A stretch of DNA of 64,000 bases from JAQGMV01 sp963828715 (GTDB lineage Bacteria > Pseudomonadota > Gammaproteobacteria > Burkholderiales > SG8-41): assembly GCA_963828715.1 (NCBI GenBank), contig CAWHFX010000015.1, positions 62,001-126,000 on the forward strand, given 5' to 3'. Position numbers and translations under genes: made by a program. Of this stretch, positions 46,653 through 55,147 are shown piece after piece. The notes under the pieces are model-generated. The model saw only the letters and a program-made list of their open reading frames with translations. It did no database searches and had not been told where the DNA came from. Position 1 is the stretch's first letter. Each line of letters starts with the position of its first letter.

Positions 46653-48030
46653 ATGGAGTTCGATGCCATCGTGATCGGAGCCGGACAGGCGGGGCCGCCG
46701 CTGGCGGTGCGGCTTGCACAATCGGGCCGCAGGACCGCGATCGTCGAGCGCAAGCTTCTCGGCGGCACGTGCGTGAACGTCGGGTGCATCCCCACCAAAA
46801 CCTTGATCGCCAGCGCGCGCGCTGCACACGTCTGCCGCACTGCGCGTGAATACGGCATCGTGGATCGCGGTGAGGTCCGTGTGGACATGCCGCGCGTCAA
46901 AGCACGCAAGGATGCCGTGGTACGCGAGTCTTCGGACGGCCTGAACAAGTGGCTGGAACAGACGCCGAACCTGACGCTGATCCATGGTCATGCCCGTTTC
47001 GTGGGTCCGCACCGCGTGCAGGTAGACGATCGCATCTTCGACGCGCCGGAAATTTTCATCGACGTCGGCGGACGCGCCGCCGTACGCGGCGTCGAAGGAC
47101 TGCCCGACGTGTCGTACTTCGACAACTCGAGCATGATGGAAGTCGATTTCCTGCCCGAGCACCTCGTGATCGTCGGCGGCAGCTACATCGGGCTCGAGTT
47201 CGCACAGATGTATCGCCGCTTCGGCAGTCGCGTCACGGTCGTCGAGATGGGCCCGCGCACTGATCGGGCGCGAGGACGAAGACGTGTCCGCCGAGGTGCA
47301 GGCCATCCTCGCGCGCGAGGGCATCGAGTTCAGGCTGAGCTCGAAATGTCTGCGCGCAGCGCGCGATGGGTCGGGCATCCGCGTCGGCGTCGACTGCGAA
47401 GGCCGCGCTGAGGACGTCAGCGGGGGCTCGCACCTCCTGCTCGCTGTCGGGCGCGTTCCCAACACCTCCGACCTCGGTCTCGCGGAGGCCGGTATCGCTG
47501 CGGATGAACGCGGTTTCATCACCGTCGATGAGGAGCTTCGCACCAACGTAGCCGGAATCTGGGCACTGGGAGAGGCGAACGGCCGCGGGGCTTTCACTCA
47601 CACCTCCTACAACGACTACGAGATCGTCGCGGCCAATCTCCTCGAGGGCGCGCAGCGGCGCGTCAGCGACCGAATTCCGATTTATGCGCTGTTTACCGAT
47701 CCGCCATTGGGGCGCGTGGGTATGAGCGAAGCCGAGGTGCGCAAATCTGCACGCGAGGCACTCGTCGCGAAAATGCCGATGAGCCGCGTCGGGCGCGCAC
47801 GCGAGCGCGGTGAAACGCAAGGCTTCATGAAAGTGCTGGTGGATGCGGAGAGCGAGCATTTCCTGGGCGCGACGGTGCTCGGCATCGAAGGCGACGAAGT
47901 GATACATACGATCGCCGATCTCATGTACGCGCGTGCATCCTACAAGGTGATGCAACATGCGGTGCACGTGCATCCGACCGTGACGGAGCTGCTTCCGACA
48001 TTGCTTGGCTCGCTCAAGCCGCTCGACTGA
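46653..48030 (+). CDS. Mercuric-reductase-like pyridine nucleotide-disulfide oxidoreductase, frameshifted
   Basis: This is a flavoprotein of about 458 residues. It has the FAD-binding start IVIGAGQAGPPLAVRLAQ, the redox-active disulfide GGTCVNVGCIPTKTL and the NAD(P) motif IVGGSYIGLEFAQMYRRFG. The C-terminal dimer domain has the active-site HxxxxE (HVHPTVTELLP). The frame changes near 47255: an extra A after CGC separates the halves, and removing it restores GPRLIGREDE. It lacks the N-terminal HMA domain and C-terminal Cys pair of MerA, so it is more likely a general dihydrolipoamide-dehydrogenase-like oxidase. The break may be a sequence error. Confidence 0.85.
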
Positions 48031-48112
48031 AGCAACGCTCGCGTTTACGTTCGTGCGATTCCGCTCGGATGTGCACGGGCGCCTGCCTGCGACCACCTGC
48101 GCCGCGTCTGTC

Positions 48113-49726
48113 CTACAGGGTCACGTGCTGGCGCGTTTCGGCCTGCTCGACGTGCAACGTGAATTGAAAGACAGCACCGCATGGCGAGTTCGGGGTAAAC
48201 CACAAGCGGCCGTTATGCGCTTCGATGATCGACCGGCAGATCGCGAGACCCATTCCCATGCCGTCGGATTTGGTCGTGAAGAGCGGGTTGAATATCCGAT
48301 CGGCATTCTCCGTACTGATGCCGCTACCCGTGTCGGCGACCGATATCATCACGCGGTCCCCTGCCGCTTCTGATTTCACCCGCAGAACCCGCGGATCGTC
48401 CTTCGAGGCCATCGCTTCAACGGCGTTCATCACCAGATTGAGAAGCACCTGATGCAACTGGATCCGGTTCCCGCGTATGTACGGAAGCAATTTACCCGAC
48501 TCGCTCCGGACCAGAATACGGTGCCTCTGCAGAGTCTCGCTTTCCAGCGCAAGGACGTCCTGGACGAGCTCGTTTGCATCGACCAGCGTCGTGGTCCGAA
48601 TATCGTTCCTGAAGTTCGCGCGAATGTTTTCGACGACCGCGCCTGCGCGGTGGCCGTCGCTTGCGATACGCCTGAACGCCTCCTTCGCTCTATCCACGTT
48701 TGGATTCGAGCGGTCCAGAAAGCGCAGTCCCGCGTCGGCGCTCGTGATCATGGCCGTCAACGGCTGTCTTACTTCGTGAGCGACGGTGGCCGCGACGACA
48801 TCTCCGGTCATCAAGCGTGCCTCACGCTCGCGGCGCTGACCGAGTACGGCGCCGAGAAGTCTCGCGTACAGCGCCGTGATTTCGTAAAGCAGAACCGTCA
48901 GCACGATGCTGCTGGATAACATTCCGAAAAGTCGGACGGTATACCAGCCGATCGCGAAGCGTTCCGGTGCGGGATAGTAGCTGAGCGGGATCTCTATCGA
49001 AAACAGGAGCATGACCACCATCAACCACAGATCGAGAATAGTGCGTCTGCGGCACCAGAGAACGACCAAGGCGACAACACTCAGCAACGCGACAGGCGCG
49101 CCGAAGTAAGGCCATGACGGACTCAGGTGGACCGAATCGAGCACGACCTCCGGAAGCAGCGCCTCGTCCGCAACGCAAACAAATGACGCGGTCAGCACAA
49201 GCGCCGTGGTCGCTGCGATACTCAGGGCAATGTGCCGAGACGCCCTGTCCGCCCAGGGTTGTTCGTCCCGAGGCATATCTTTGCAAAACGCATAACCGAT
49301 CACGAACAGCGGAAAACCGGCATGCTGAAGGAAGTAGATCCACGAGGTGCTCTGCATCCCGCCCATCAGACCCGTGGGTGAAAAAAAGCCCGGGAACACC
49401 AGAATCCACGGGATCAACATGAGCGCTACGAAGAGATATCCGCTCGCGATCACGAGCGTCGCGCGCGAGCGCACGATCGCGAACTGAGCGTACAGGAGCG
49501 CGGCGGTAATCGCGTCGCAGACGAACATCGCCGTCGCGTAGACCGGCACGAACGCGTCCATGCGATTCGGCCGGACAGCTTTAAGCGGGCCGACGGTGAT
49601 CAACGCGAACACGATGAGGATGCCTAAGACGAGTACAAGAGCCAGACGCCTTTGGCCACGGCCCGGCGAGAGACTCGAGAGCACGAGAGGGCGTTCCTCC
49701 GGGACGATGGCGCGTGTCGTCAGCAT
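48113..49726 (-). CDS. Histidine kinase with N-terminal MASE4-like membrane domain
   Basis: This 537-residue kinase has about eight hydrophobic segments resembling a MASE4 integral sensor region (residues 30-270). A HisKA domain follows with the phospho-acceptor in VAHEVRQPLTAMITSADAG. The ATPase domain shows the N box (LNLVMNAVEAMAS), DTGSGISTENADRIFNPLFT and GMGMGLAICRSIIEAH. The HEVRQPL pattern fits FixL-like kinases that pair with FixJ regulators. Two response regulators lie next to it, one downstream-facing (49893) and one divergent (50367). It converges with the flavoprotein gene. Confidence 0.9.
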   Translation of the reverse strand: MLTTRAIVPEERPLVLSSLSPGRGQRRLALVLVLGILIVFALITVGPLKAVRPNRMDAFVPVYATAMFVCDAITAALLYAQFAIVRSRATLVIASGYLFVALMLIPWILVFPGFFSPTGLMGGMQSTSWIYFLQHAGFPLFVIGYAFCKDMPRDEQPWADRASRHIALSIAATTALVLTASFVCVADEALLPEVVLDSVHLSPSWPYFGAPVALLSVVALVVLWCRRRTILDLWLMVVMLLFSIEIPLSYYPAPERFAIGWYTVRLFGMLSSSIVLTVLLYEITALYARLLGAVLGQRREREARLMTGDVVAATVAHEVRQPLTAMITSADAGLRFLDRSNPNVDRAKEAFRRIASDGHRAGAVVENIRANFRNDIRTTTLVDANELVQDVLALESETLQRHRILVRSESGKLLPYIRGNRIQLHQVLLNLVMNAVEAMASKDDPRVLRVKSEAAGDRVMISVADTGSGISTENADRIFNPLFTTKSDGMGMGLAICRSIIEAHNGRLWFTPNSPCGAVFQFTLHVEQAETRQHVTL

Positions 49727-49892
49727 CGGAGTGACATACGAGTTACCTTCTTGACGAACAGGTACCGGGGAACTCCGAACCCGTTGCTGTCACTTCAGCC
49801 GCGTCGATCCTGCATTCCACCGAGCAGGGAATGCTACGCCAGAGACGTTGCGAAAATCTTACAGTCGCGTAACAGCGCCCGCCCGCGGCGAG

Positions 49893-50300
49893 TCACGTCG
49901 CCGTCCGGAGCGCTTGGGTGACTGCTTGCAATAACTCCGGTCCGTCGAATGGCTTTTTAAACAGGCGATAACGGCGCGCACCAACTTGGATCGATCCATT
50001 CGGAAGATCGCTGTGGCCCGTGATGAGGATGATCGGCAGCCCCAGGCGTGCCGCCTGAACCCGCCGCACCAGCTCAAAACCGTTCATGCCGGGCATGGCG
50101 ATGTCCGAGATGAGGCAATTGATCTCTGTGAGACAATGGCTCTCGAGCAGTGCCGCACCCGTGGCGAACAGCCGGACGCTGTGATCGTCGGACTCGAGCA
50201 GAATCCCGAGCGATCCGAGAATTCGCTCGTCGTCGTCGACGACTGCAATGATGGCCCCTGGCGGATGTTGGCTCAAAAAACCGGCCCGATGTGGATCCAA
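49893..50300 (-). CDS. Single-domain response regulator
   Basis: The 135-residue product is a CheY/FixJ-type receiver only: acidic pocket VVDDDE, phosphoacceptor Asp in LISDIAMPGMNGFEL, Thr in ILITGHSD and Lys in LFKKPFDGPEL. No DNA-binding domain follows. The start is a TTG at 50300 or a later TTG before SQHPPG. It is co-oriented with the MASE4 kinase and divergent from the FixJ-type gene, suggesting a phosphorelay or a decoy receiver. Confidence 0.82.
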   Translation of the reverse strand: MDPHRAGFLSQHPPGAIIAVVDDDERILGSLGILLESDDHSVRLFATGAALLESHCLTEINCLISDIAMPGMNGFELVRRVQAARLGLPIILITGHSDLPNGSIQVGARRYRLFKKPFDGPELLQAVTQALRTAT

Positions 50301-50325
50301 CCCGATTCTGCCGCAGCAATGTGCG

Positions 50326-50340
50326 GCTGTATCTAATGGA
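50326..50340 (+). promoter_or_regulatory. Half-site of the shared operator-like motif
   Basis: TCTAATGGA is retained, but the left half (CCATCG) is not. It lies 27 bp before the FixJ-type gene. It may be a weak autoregulatory site or coincidence. Confidence 0.25.
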
Positions 50341-50366
50341 AAGGTGTCATAGCGGAGCCGTCGCGG

Positions 50367-51050
50367 ATGTCAGATGATACGTTCCTCAGTGCGCTGCACA
50401 TGAACAGGGGGTCCATTGCCATGTTCGATGCCACACCTATCGTGTTCATCGTCGACGATGACGCATCGGTACGCAGTTCCCTGGAGTTGCTCACCGAGTC
50501 GGCGGGTTGGAAGGCGGAGACATTTGCGTCGGCGCAGGCATTCTTCGGTCGCCCGCGACCGCTCGCGCCGAGTTGCCTCGTGCTCGATGTCGGTCTTCCG
50601 GATCTGAGCGGTCTCGACGTGCAGGGAAAGATCGCGCCGGAGCGGGTGGATATGCCCATCATCTTCATCACCGGATACGGTGACGTCCCCACGGCAGTCC
50701 AGGCGATGAAGGCGGGTGCCATCGAATTCCTGACGAAACCCTTCAGGCACGAGGTGTTGCTAACGGCGATCCAGAACGCGCTCGAGCGCAGTCGCGCGAC
50801 GCTCACAGAGCAAGCGCGTGTGCGCGAGCTGAAAGCGTCACACGCGACGCTCAGCCGTCGTGAACAGCAGGTGATGGCGCTGGTGGTCTCCGGCCTTCTC
50901 AATAAACAGGTCGGCAGCGAGCTCGGCATCAGCGAAATCACGGTCAAGGCGCACCGGGGCAGGATGATGCACAAGATGAAGGCGCGCTCTCTCCCCGACC
51001 TGGTTCACATGGCCGCGCGGCTCGAGCTCGGCTCCGCACGACGAAGCTGA
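50367..51050 (+). CDS. FixJ-type response regulator (REC + LuxR HTH)
   Basis: This 227-residue regulator has an intact receiver: IVDDDASVRSSLE, Asp74 in LVLDVGLPDLSG, Thr in FITGYGD and Lys in FLTKPFRHE. A LuxR-type HTH follows (LSRREQQVMALVVSGLLNKQ, SEITVKAHRGRMMHKMKARS). The recognition helix is almost the same as that of the regulator at 32489. Beside the MASE4 kinase, it is the natural output of that pair. GGAG precedes ATG 50367; ATGs at 50400 and 50421 are alternatives. Confidence 0.92.
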   Translation: MSDDTFLSALHMNRGSIAMFDATPIVFIVDDDASVRSSLELLTESAGWKAETFASAQAFFGRPRPLAPSCLVLDVGLPDLSGLDVQGKIAPERVDMPIIFITGYGDVPTAVQAMKAGAIEFLTKPFRHEVLLTAIQNALERSRATLTEQARVRELKASHATLSRREQQVMALVVSGLLNKQVGSELGISEITVKAHRGRMMHKMKARSLPDLVHMAARLELGSARRS

Positions 51051-51148
51051 CGCTCAAAAAATGCGTCGGCGCCGCGAGTGATCATCGGCGAGGATCTTCT
51101 TCGAGCCGGCGCAACATCGGCGCCCGCTCGCGAACGCGTCACCGTCCT

Positions 51149-52120
51149 TTACTGCGGTTTCACCCCCGCCGCCTTCACGACCTTCCCCCAGCGCTCGGTC
51201 TCGACGCGAATCTTCGCAGCGAGCTGCTCGGGCGTGAGCACCTCGGGATCGACGCCGCCCGCAACGAGCTTCGCATTCACGTCCGGATTCCTGATCGCAC
51301 TCGCGACTTCGCGATTCAGCTTCTCGACAATGGGCCGCGGCGTGCCGGCGCGAGTGAGGATCGCATACCACGAGCTCGCATCGTATCCAGGGACGATCTC
51401 CGCTACAGCCGGAAGGTCGGGGACCTGAGGAACGCGCCTGGCACTGGTCACCGCCAGCGCACGCACCTGCTTGCGATTGATGTAGGCAAGGCCCGAGGCG
51501 AGCCCCGAGATCATCAGTTCGACCTCTCCGCCGACGAGACCGATCAGAGCCGGGCCCGCGCCTTTGTACGGCACGTGCGTCATCTTGACGTTCGCCATCA
51601 TGCACAGCAGTTCCGTCGCAAGATGACCGGTGCCGCCCTGCCCCGACGAGCCGTAGTTGATCGACCCCGGCTTGGCCTTCGCCATTGCGATCAGATCTTT
51701 CATCGATTGCGCCGGCACCGAAGGATGGATCATCACGGCGAGCGGGCTGTTGCCGATCAATGCGACGGGCGTGAGGTCGCGGCTCACACTGAACGGGAGC
51801 TTCGTGAACAGATTGGGCGAGATTGCGATGGTGCCGTTCGCGCCGGCGAATAGCGTGTAGCCATCCGGCGGCGCGGTCGACACGATCTCGCCGGCGACGC
51901 TGCCGCCGGCCGCGGCGCGATTGTCGACGACGACCTGCTGCCCCAATTGCTCGGATAGCTTCGTAGCCACGAGCCGCATCACGACGTCCGTGGGTCCGCC
52001 TGCCGCAAGCGCGACGACGAGTCGTACCGGGCGTGTCGGATAGGCTTGCTCCGCTGCATGCGCCGTCTGAGCCACTGCGAGTGCACATGCGATCCCTAAG
52101 CCCGCTTCGATCATTTTCAT
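51149..52120 (-). CDS. Bug/TctC-family periplasmic solute receptor
   Basis: This is a 323-residue secreted receptor with a signal peptide ending TAHAAEQ. YPTRPVRLVVALAAGGPTD, VVVDNRAAAGGSVA, PDGYTLF and HVPYKGAGP are present. GAGGAGG precedes the ATG at 52120 by about 10 bases. It is divergent from the enoyl-CoA hydratase gene, hinting that the ligand feeds a CoA-dependent pathway. Confidence 0.95.
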   Translation of the reverse strand: MKMIEAGLGIACALAVAQTAHAAEQAYPTRPVRLVVALAAGGPTDVVMRLVATKLSEQLGQQVVVDNRAAAGGSVAGEIVSTAPPDGYTLFAGANGTIAISPNLFTKLPFSVSRDLTPVALIGNSPLAVMIHPSVPAQSMKDLIAMAKAKPGSINYGSSGQGGTGHLATELLCMMANVKMTHVPYKGAGPALIGLVGGEVELMISGLASGLAYINRKQVRALAVTSARRVPQVPDLPAVAEIVPGYDASSWYAILTRAGTPRPIVEKLNREVASAIRNPDVNAKLVAGGVDPEVLTPEQLAAKIRVETERWGKVVKAAGVKPQ

Positions 52121-52281
52121 GCGTTCGATTCCTCCTCGATATGAACGCAATGATGTCACGGCGCAGTCCGCTATGGGGTACGAGTCTCGCCCGATTGCCG
52201 CTTCCGCGTGCGCGCACAGGGAGTGAGTCAGAGCGCCCGATCTCCGCTATTCTTGGGCAGATCCCGCATCCGGAGCCCGTT

Positions 52282-53046
52282 ATGGAGACACAGAAGGAAG
52301 TGCTGTTCGAAACGCGCGGCCAGTGCGCGCTCATTACGATGAACCGACCCGACCAGCGCAATGCGATCGACCGTCCTATGTGCGCGCAACTCTGGCAGGC
52401 GTTCGAGAAGTTCGAACAGGATGCAGCGCTGAGGGTCGCGATCCTCACGGGCGCCGGCGACAGGGCCTTTTCGTCCGGACGCGACCTGAAGGAGAGCGCG
52501 CGCGAAGAAGGCCTGCCGGCGCCGATCCTGCCCACCCTTGGCGATACGCTGCACGTGACGAAGCCCGTCATCGCCGCCGTGAACGGATTCGCAATCGCCG
52601 GGGGCTGGGTGCTGGCCCAGATGTGCGACCTGTGCATCGCAGCGGATACGGCCAGATTCGCCATTACCGAGCCGAAGGTCGGACGCGGCGTCGCATGGTC
52701 GCCTCCGATGGTGCACATGCTCGGCAGCCGCATCGCGCTGGAGCTCATGCTGACCGGTCGCACGATCGATGCGAAGCGCGCTTACGAGATCGGATTCGTG
52801 AATCAGGTCGTGCCGCGCGCCGAGCTGATCGATGCGGCGCTCGCCATGGCCGCAGAGATCATCGAGTGTGCGCCTCTGTCAGTTGTCGCCGTGCGGCAGG
52901 TCGTGCGACACACGCTCAATATGGGACTGGAGGCCGCGCTCGAGGTCGGCAGGCAGGTGTGCGCGCCTCTGTACGTCAGTGAAGACGCGAAGGAAGGCGC
53001 GCGCGCCTTCAAGGAAAAGCGCAAGCCGCAGTGGAAAGGCAGGTGA
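52282..53046 (+). CDS. Enoyl-CoA hydratase/isomerase family protein
   Basis: This is a complete 254-residue crotonase-fold enzyme: FETRGQCALITMNRPDQRNAI, the first oxyanion strand DRAFSSGRDLKE, and VIAAVNGFAIAGGWVLAQMC with the second oxyanion glycine. ITEPKVGRGVAW aligns with the catalytic region, but the usual Glu positions are only partly conserved, so hydratase, isomerase or hydrolase activity is open. GGAG precedes the ATG at 52282. It is followed after 5 bp by a MaoC-type gene, a common pairing in acyl-CoA breakdown. Confidence 0.92.
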   Translation: METQKEVLFETRGQCALITMNRPDQRNAIDRPMCAQLWQAFEKFEQDAALRVAILTGAGDRAFSSGRDLKESAREEGLPAPILPTLGDTLHVTKPVIAAVNGFAIAGGWVLAQMCDLCIAADTARFAITEPKVGRGVAWSPPMVHMLGSRIALELMLTGRTIDAKRAYEIGFVNQVVPRAELIDAALAMAAEIIECAPLSVVAVRQVVRHTLNMGLEAALEVGRQVCAPLYVSEDAKEGARAFKEKRKPQWKGR

Positions 53047-53051
53047 CCGAT

Positions 53052-54057
53052 ATGTCCGAGACACAGGAAAAGCTCTGGGAATACGAGGCCGTGCAGCCGG
53101 GGCAGCAGGGAGCGCCCACGATCGTCACACTCACCGCCGAGCACATCGCCGCTTACGCAGACGTGGCGCAGAATCCGGACCCCCGCTACAACGCTGCGGG
53201 CGGGAGCGACGAATACGACGGTGCGCTCGTCGCCATGCCGACGACCGTGCTCACGTATGCGCCTCTGCTGCGCGAAGAGATCGCGGAGCGGCAGGGATTC
53301 GTCGCGCTGGAAGAATCGAAAAGCGCGCGCCGGCAGACACCGTTCGCGAAATGCGAGATCCGCTGGTTTCGACCCGTGCTCGCGGGTGACACGCTCACCG
53401 GCACGCGCCGCGTGTTCGAAAAGTACGAGCGGCGTGGCAGCCGTTTCGTCACCTTTCGCGTGGAGGCGAGCAATCAGCGCGGCGAACACGTCGCCCTTTA
53501 CGACTACACCTGCATCTTCTCGTACGCCAGGGGGCAGCGCGACGTGCCGCCAGCACAGGGAACCGGGCAGCCCGCCACACCCGATGCGAGTCCTGCCGCG
53601 GCTTCGCCCGTGGACGGTCGGTTACTGACATTCGATACGATCTCGGTCGGCGATCGCCTCGCGTCTGTCGCGCTCTCCGAGAGTCAGGAAATCATGCTGC
53701 GCAAGAACGAGCTGCGGCTGGCGGGCAAACCGAAGCCGAGCAACATTCACACCGACGAAGCGTTCGCCCGCAGGAACATCTTCGGCGGCGTGGTCAACTC
53801 CGGTCCCGCGACGATGTCTGTACGTGGACCAGATGCTGCAGCGCTCGTTTCCACTGCGCGCGTTCTACGATGGCGGCCGGCTCCTCATGCGCGCGATCAC
53901 GCCGTTCAGGGGCGGCGACACGGTCACGTTTGCGGGAGAGGTCACCGGCAAACGCGTCGAGGACGGGAAGAAGCTCGTCGAATGCCGCGTTCGCGGCACG
54001 AATCAGTTGGGCGAGCTGGTGTGCCTTTGCGACGCGACGATGGTGATGCCGCGATGA
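53052..54057 (+). CDS. MaoC-like double-hotdog protein, frameshifted
   Basis: The first part (53052 to about 53820) holds an N-terminal hotdog domain (IVTLTAEHIAAYADVAQNPD, RWFRPVLAGDTLTGTRRVFE). It then begins a second MaoC-like domain, with PSNIHTDEAFARRNIFGGVVN matching the dehydratase DxxxxH region. The second half (YVDQMLQRSFPLRAFYDGGR, ITPFRGGDTVTFAGEV) continues in another frame to 54057. One extra base near 53818 explains the break. If intact it would be a hydratase for 2-enoyl-CoA or a related acyl-CoA. The break may be an error or inactivating. Confidence 0.83.
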
Positions 54058-54151
54058 GATGCACGTTACGCGGTGCAGCGCATCGCAGTCGACACTTCAA
54101 TCAGAGTCTGAAAGCGTCCGTCGGCGCAAAGATGGCCGTGGGAGAGTCGTG

Positions 54152-55120
54152 ATGTTCGATCGGCTGTTGATTGGCGTTCTCGGCCTTGCGCTCGCGCTCA
54201 CCGCGCTCACCTCGTCCGCGCAGCCGTATCCGACGCGTGCAGTGCGGATCGTGGTCGGCTTCGCGCCAGGCGGCTCGGCCGATGTGCTCTCGCGCATCAT
54301 GGGCCAGCGGCTTTCCGAAACCGCCGGCCAGCCGGTCATCATCGACAACCGGCCTGCGGCCGGCGGCACTGTTGCGACGGAGATCGTGGCGAAAGCGCAG
54401 CCCGACGGTTACACGCTGCTCCTCGGATCGGTCGGAACGATGGTGTTCGCGCCGGCGTTGTATACCAACGTGGCGTACGACGCGTTGCGGGACTTCGAGC
54501 ACATCGGGCTCTTCGTGACATTCCCGCTCGCGCTCGTCGTTCCCGCGTCGTCCCCGGCCACGAATCTCAAGACGCTGGTCGAGCAGGCGCGCGCGAAGCC
54601 CGGCACGCTGCGCTACGCGTCACAGGGCATCGGTGCATCGGCGCATATCTTCGCCGAGATGATGAATCACATGGCCGGCATCAAGGTGATACACGTCCCT
54701 TACAAAGGGGGCGCGCCCGCACTGACCGGCGTGCTCGTCGGTGAAGTCGACTACGGCATGATGGCCGTCGCGACGGCGCTGACGCAGGTGAACAGCGGCA
54801 AGATCAGAGTGCTCGGCGTGACCAGCGCCAAACCGAGCGGGATGCTGCCGGGTGTGCCGCCGATCGGCTCGGTGGTACCTGGATATGAAGCGCTGAACTG
54901 GCACGGCTTCGAGTTTCCGGCGAAAACACCCAAAGCGATCGTCACGAAGCTCTACGACGAATTCGCGAAAAGCATGCAGCGCGCGGACATGCAGGAGAAG
55001 CTGCGCGCGCTCTCGATGGATGCGGATGTGAGACCACCGGCGGCCTATCGCGACTACATCAAGACGGAGATCGCGCGCTGGACGCCGATCATCAAGGCGT
55101 CGGCGGCGAAAGTGGAGTGA
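54152..55120 (+). CDS. Bug/TctC-family periplasmic solute receptor
   Basis: This is a 322-residue secreted receptor; the signal peptide ends TSSAQP. YPTRAVRIVVGFAPGGSAD, IIDNRPAAGGTVA, PDGYTLL and HVPYKGGAP are all found. GGGAGAG lies upstream of the ATG at 54152. It follows the enoyl-CoA hydratase and MaoC genes on the same strand, and so is a candidate receptor for their substrate. Confidence 0.95.
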   Translation: MFDRLLIGVLGLALALTALTSSAQPYPTRAVRIVVGFAPGGSADVLSRIMGQRLSETAGQPVIIDNRPAAGGTVATEIVAKAQPDGYTLLLGSVGTMVFAPALYTNVAYDALRDFEHIGLFVTFPLALVVPASSPATNLKTLVEQARAKPGTLRYASQGIGASAHIFAEMMNHMAGIKVIHVPYKGGAPALTGVLVGEVDYGMMAVATALTQVNSGKIRVLGVTSAKPSGMLPGVPPIGSVVPGYEALNWHGFEFPAKTPKAIVTKLYDEFAKSMQRADMQEKLRALSMDADVRPPAAYRDYIKTEIARWTPIIKASAAKVE

Positions 55121-55147
55121 CGTACTGCACGGGCCGCATCGAGTGAC

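Noticed and set aside
46653..48030. Calling this gene merA
   Set aside because: It lacks the HMA domain and the C-terminal vicinal cysteines of mercuric reductase, and no mer genes are near.
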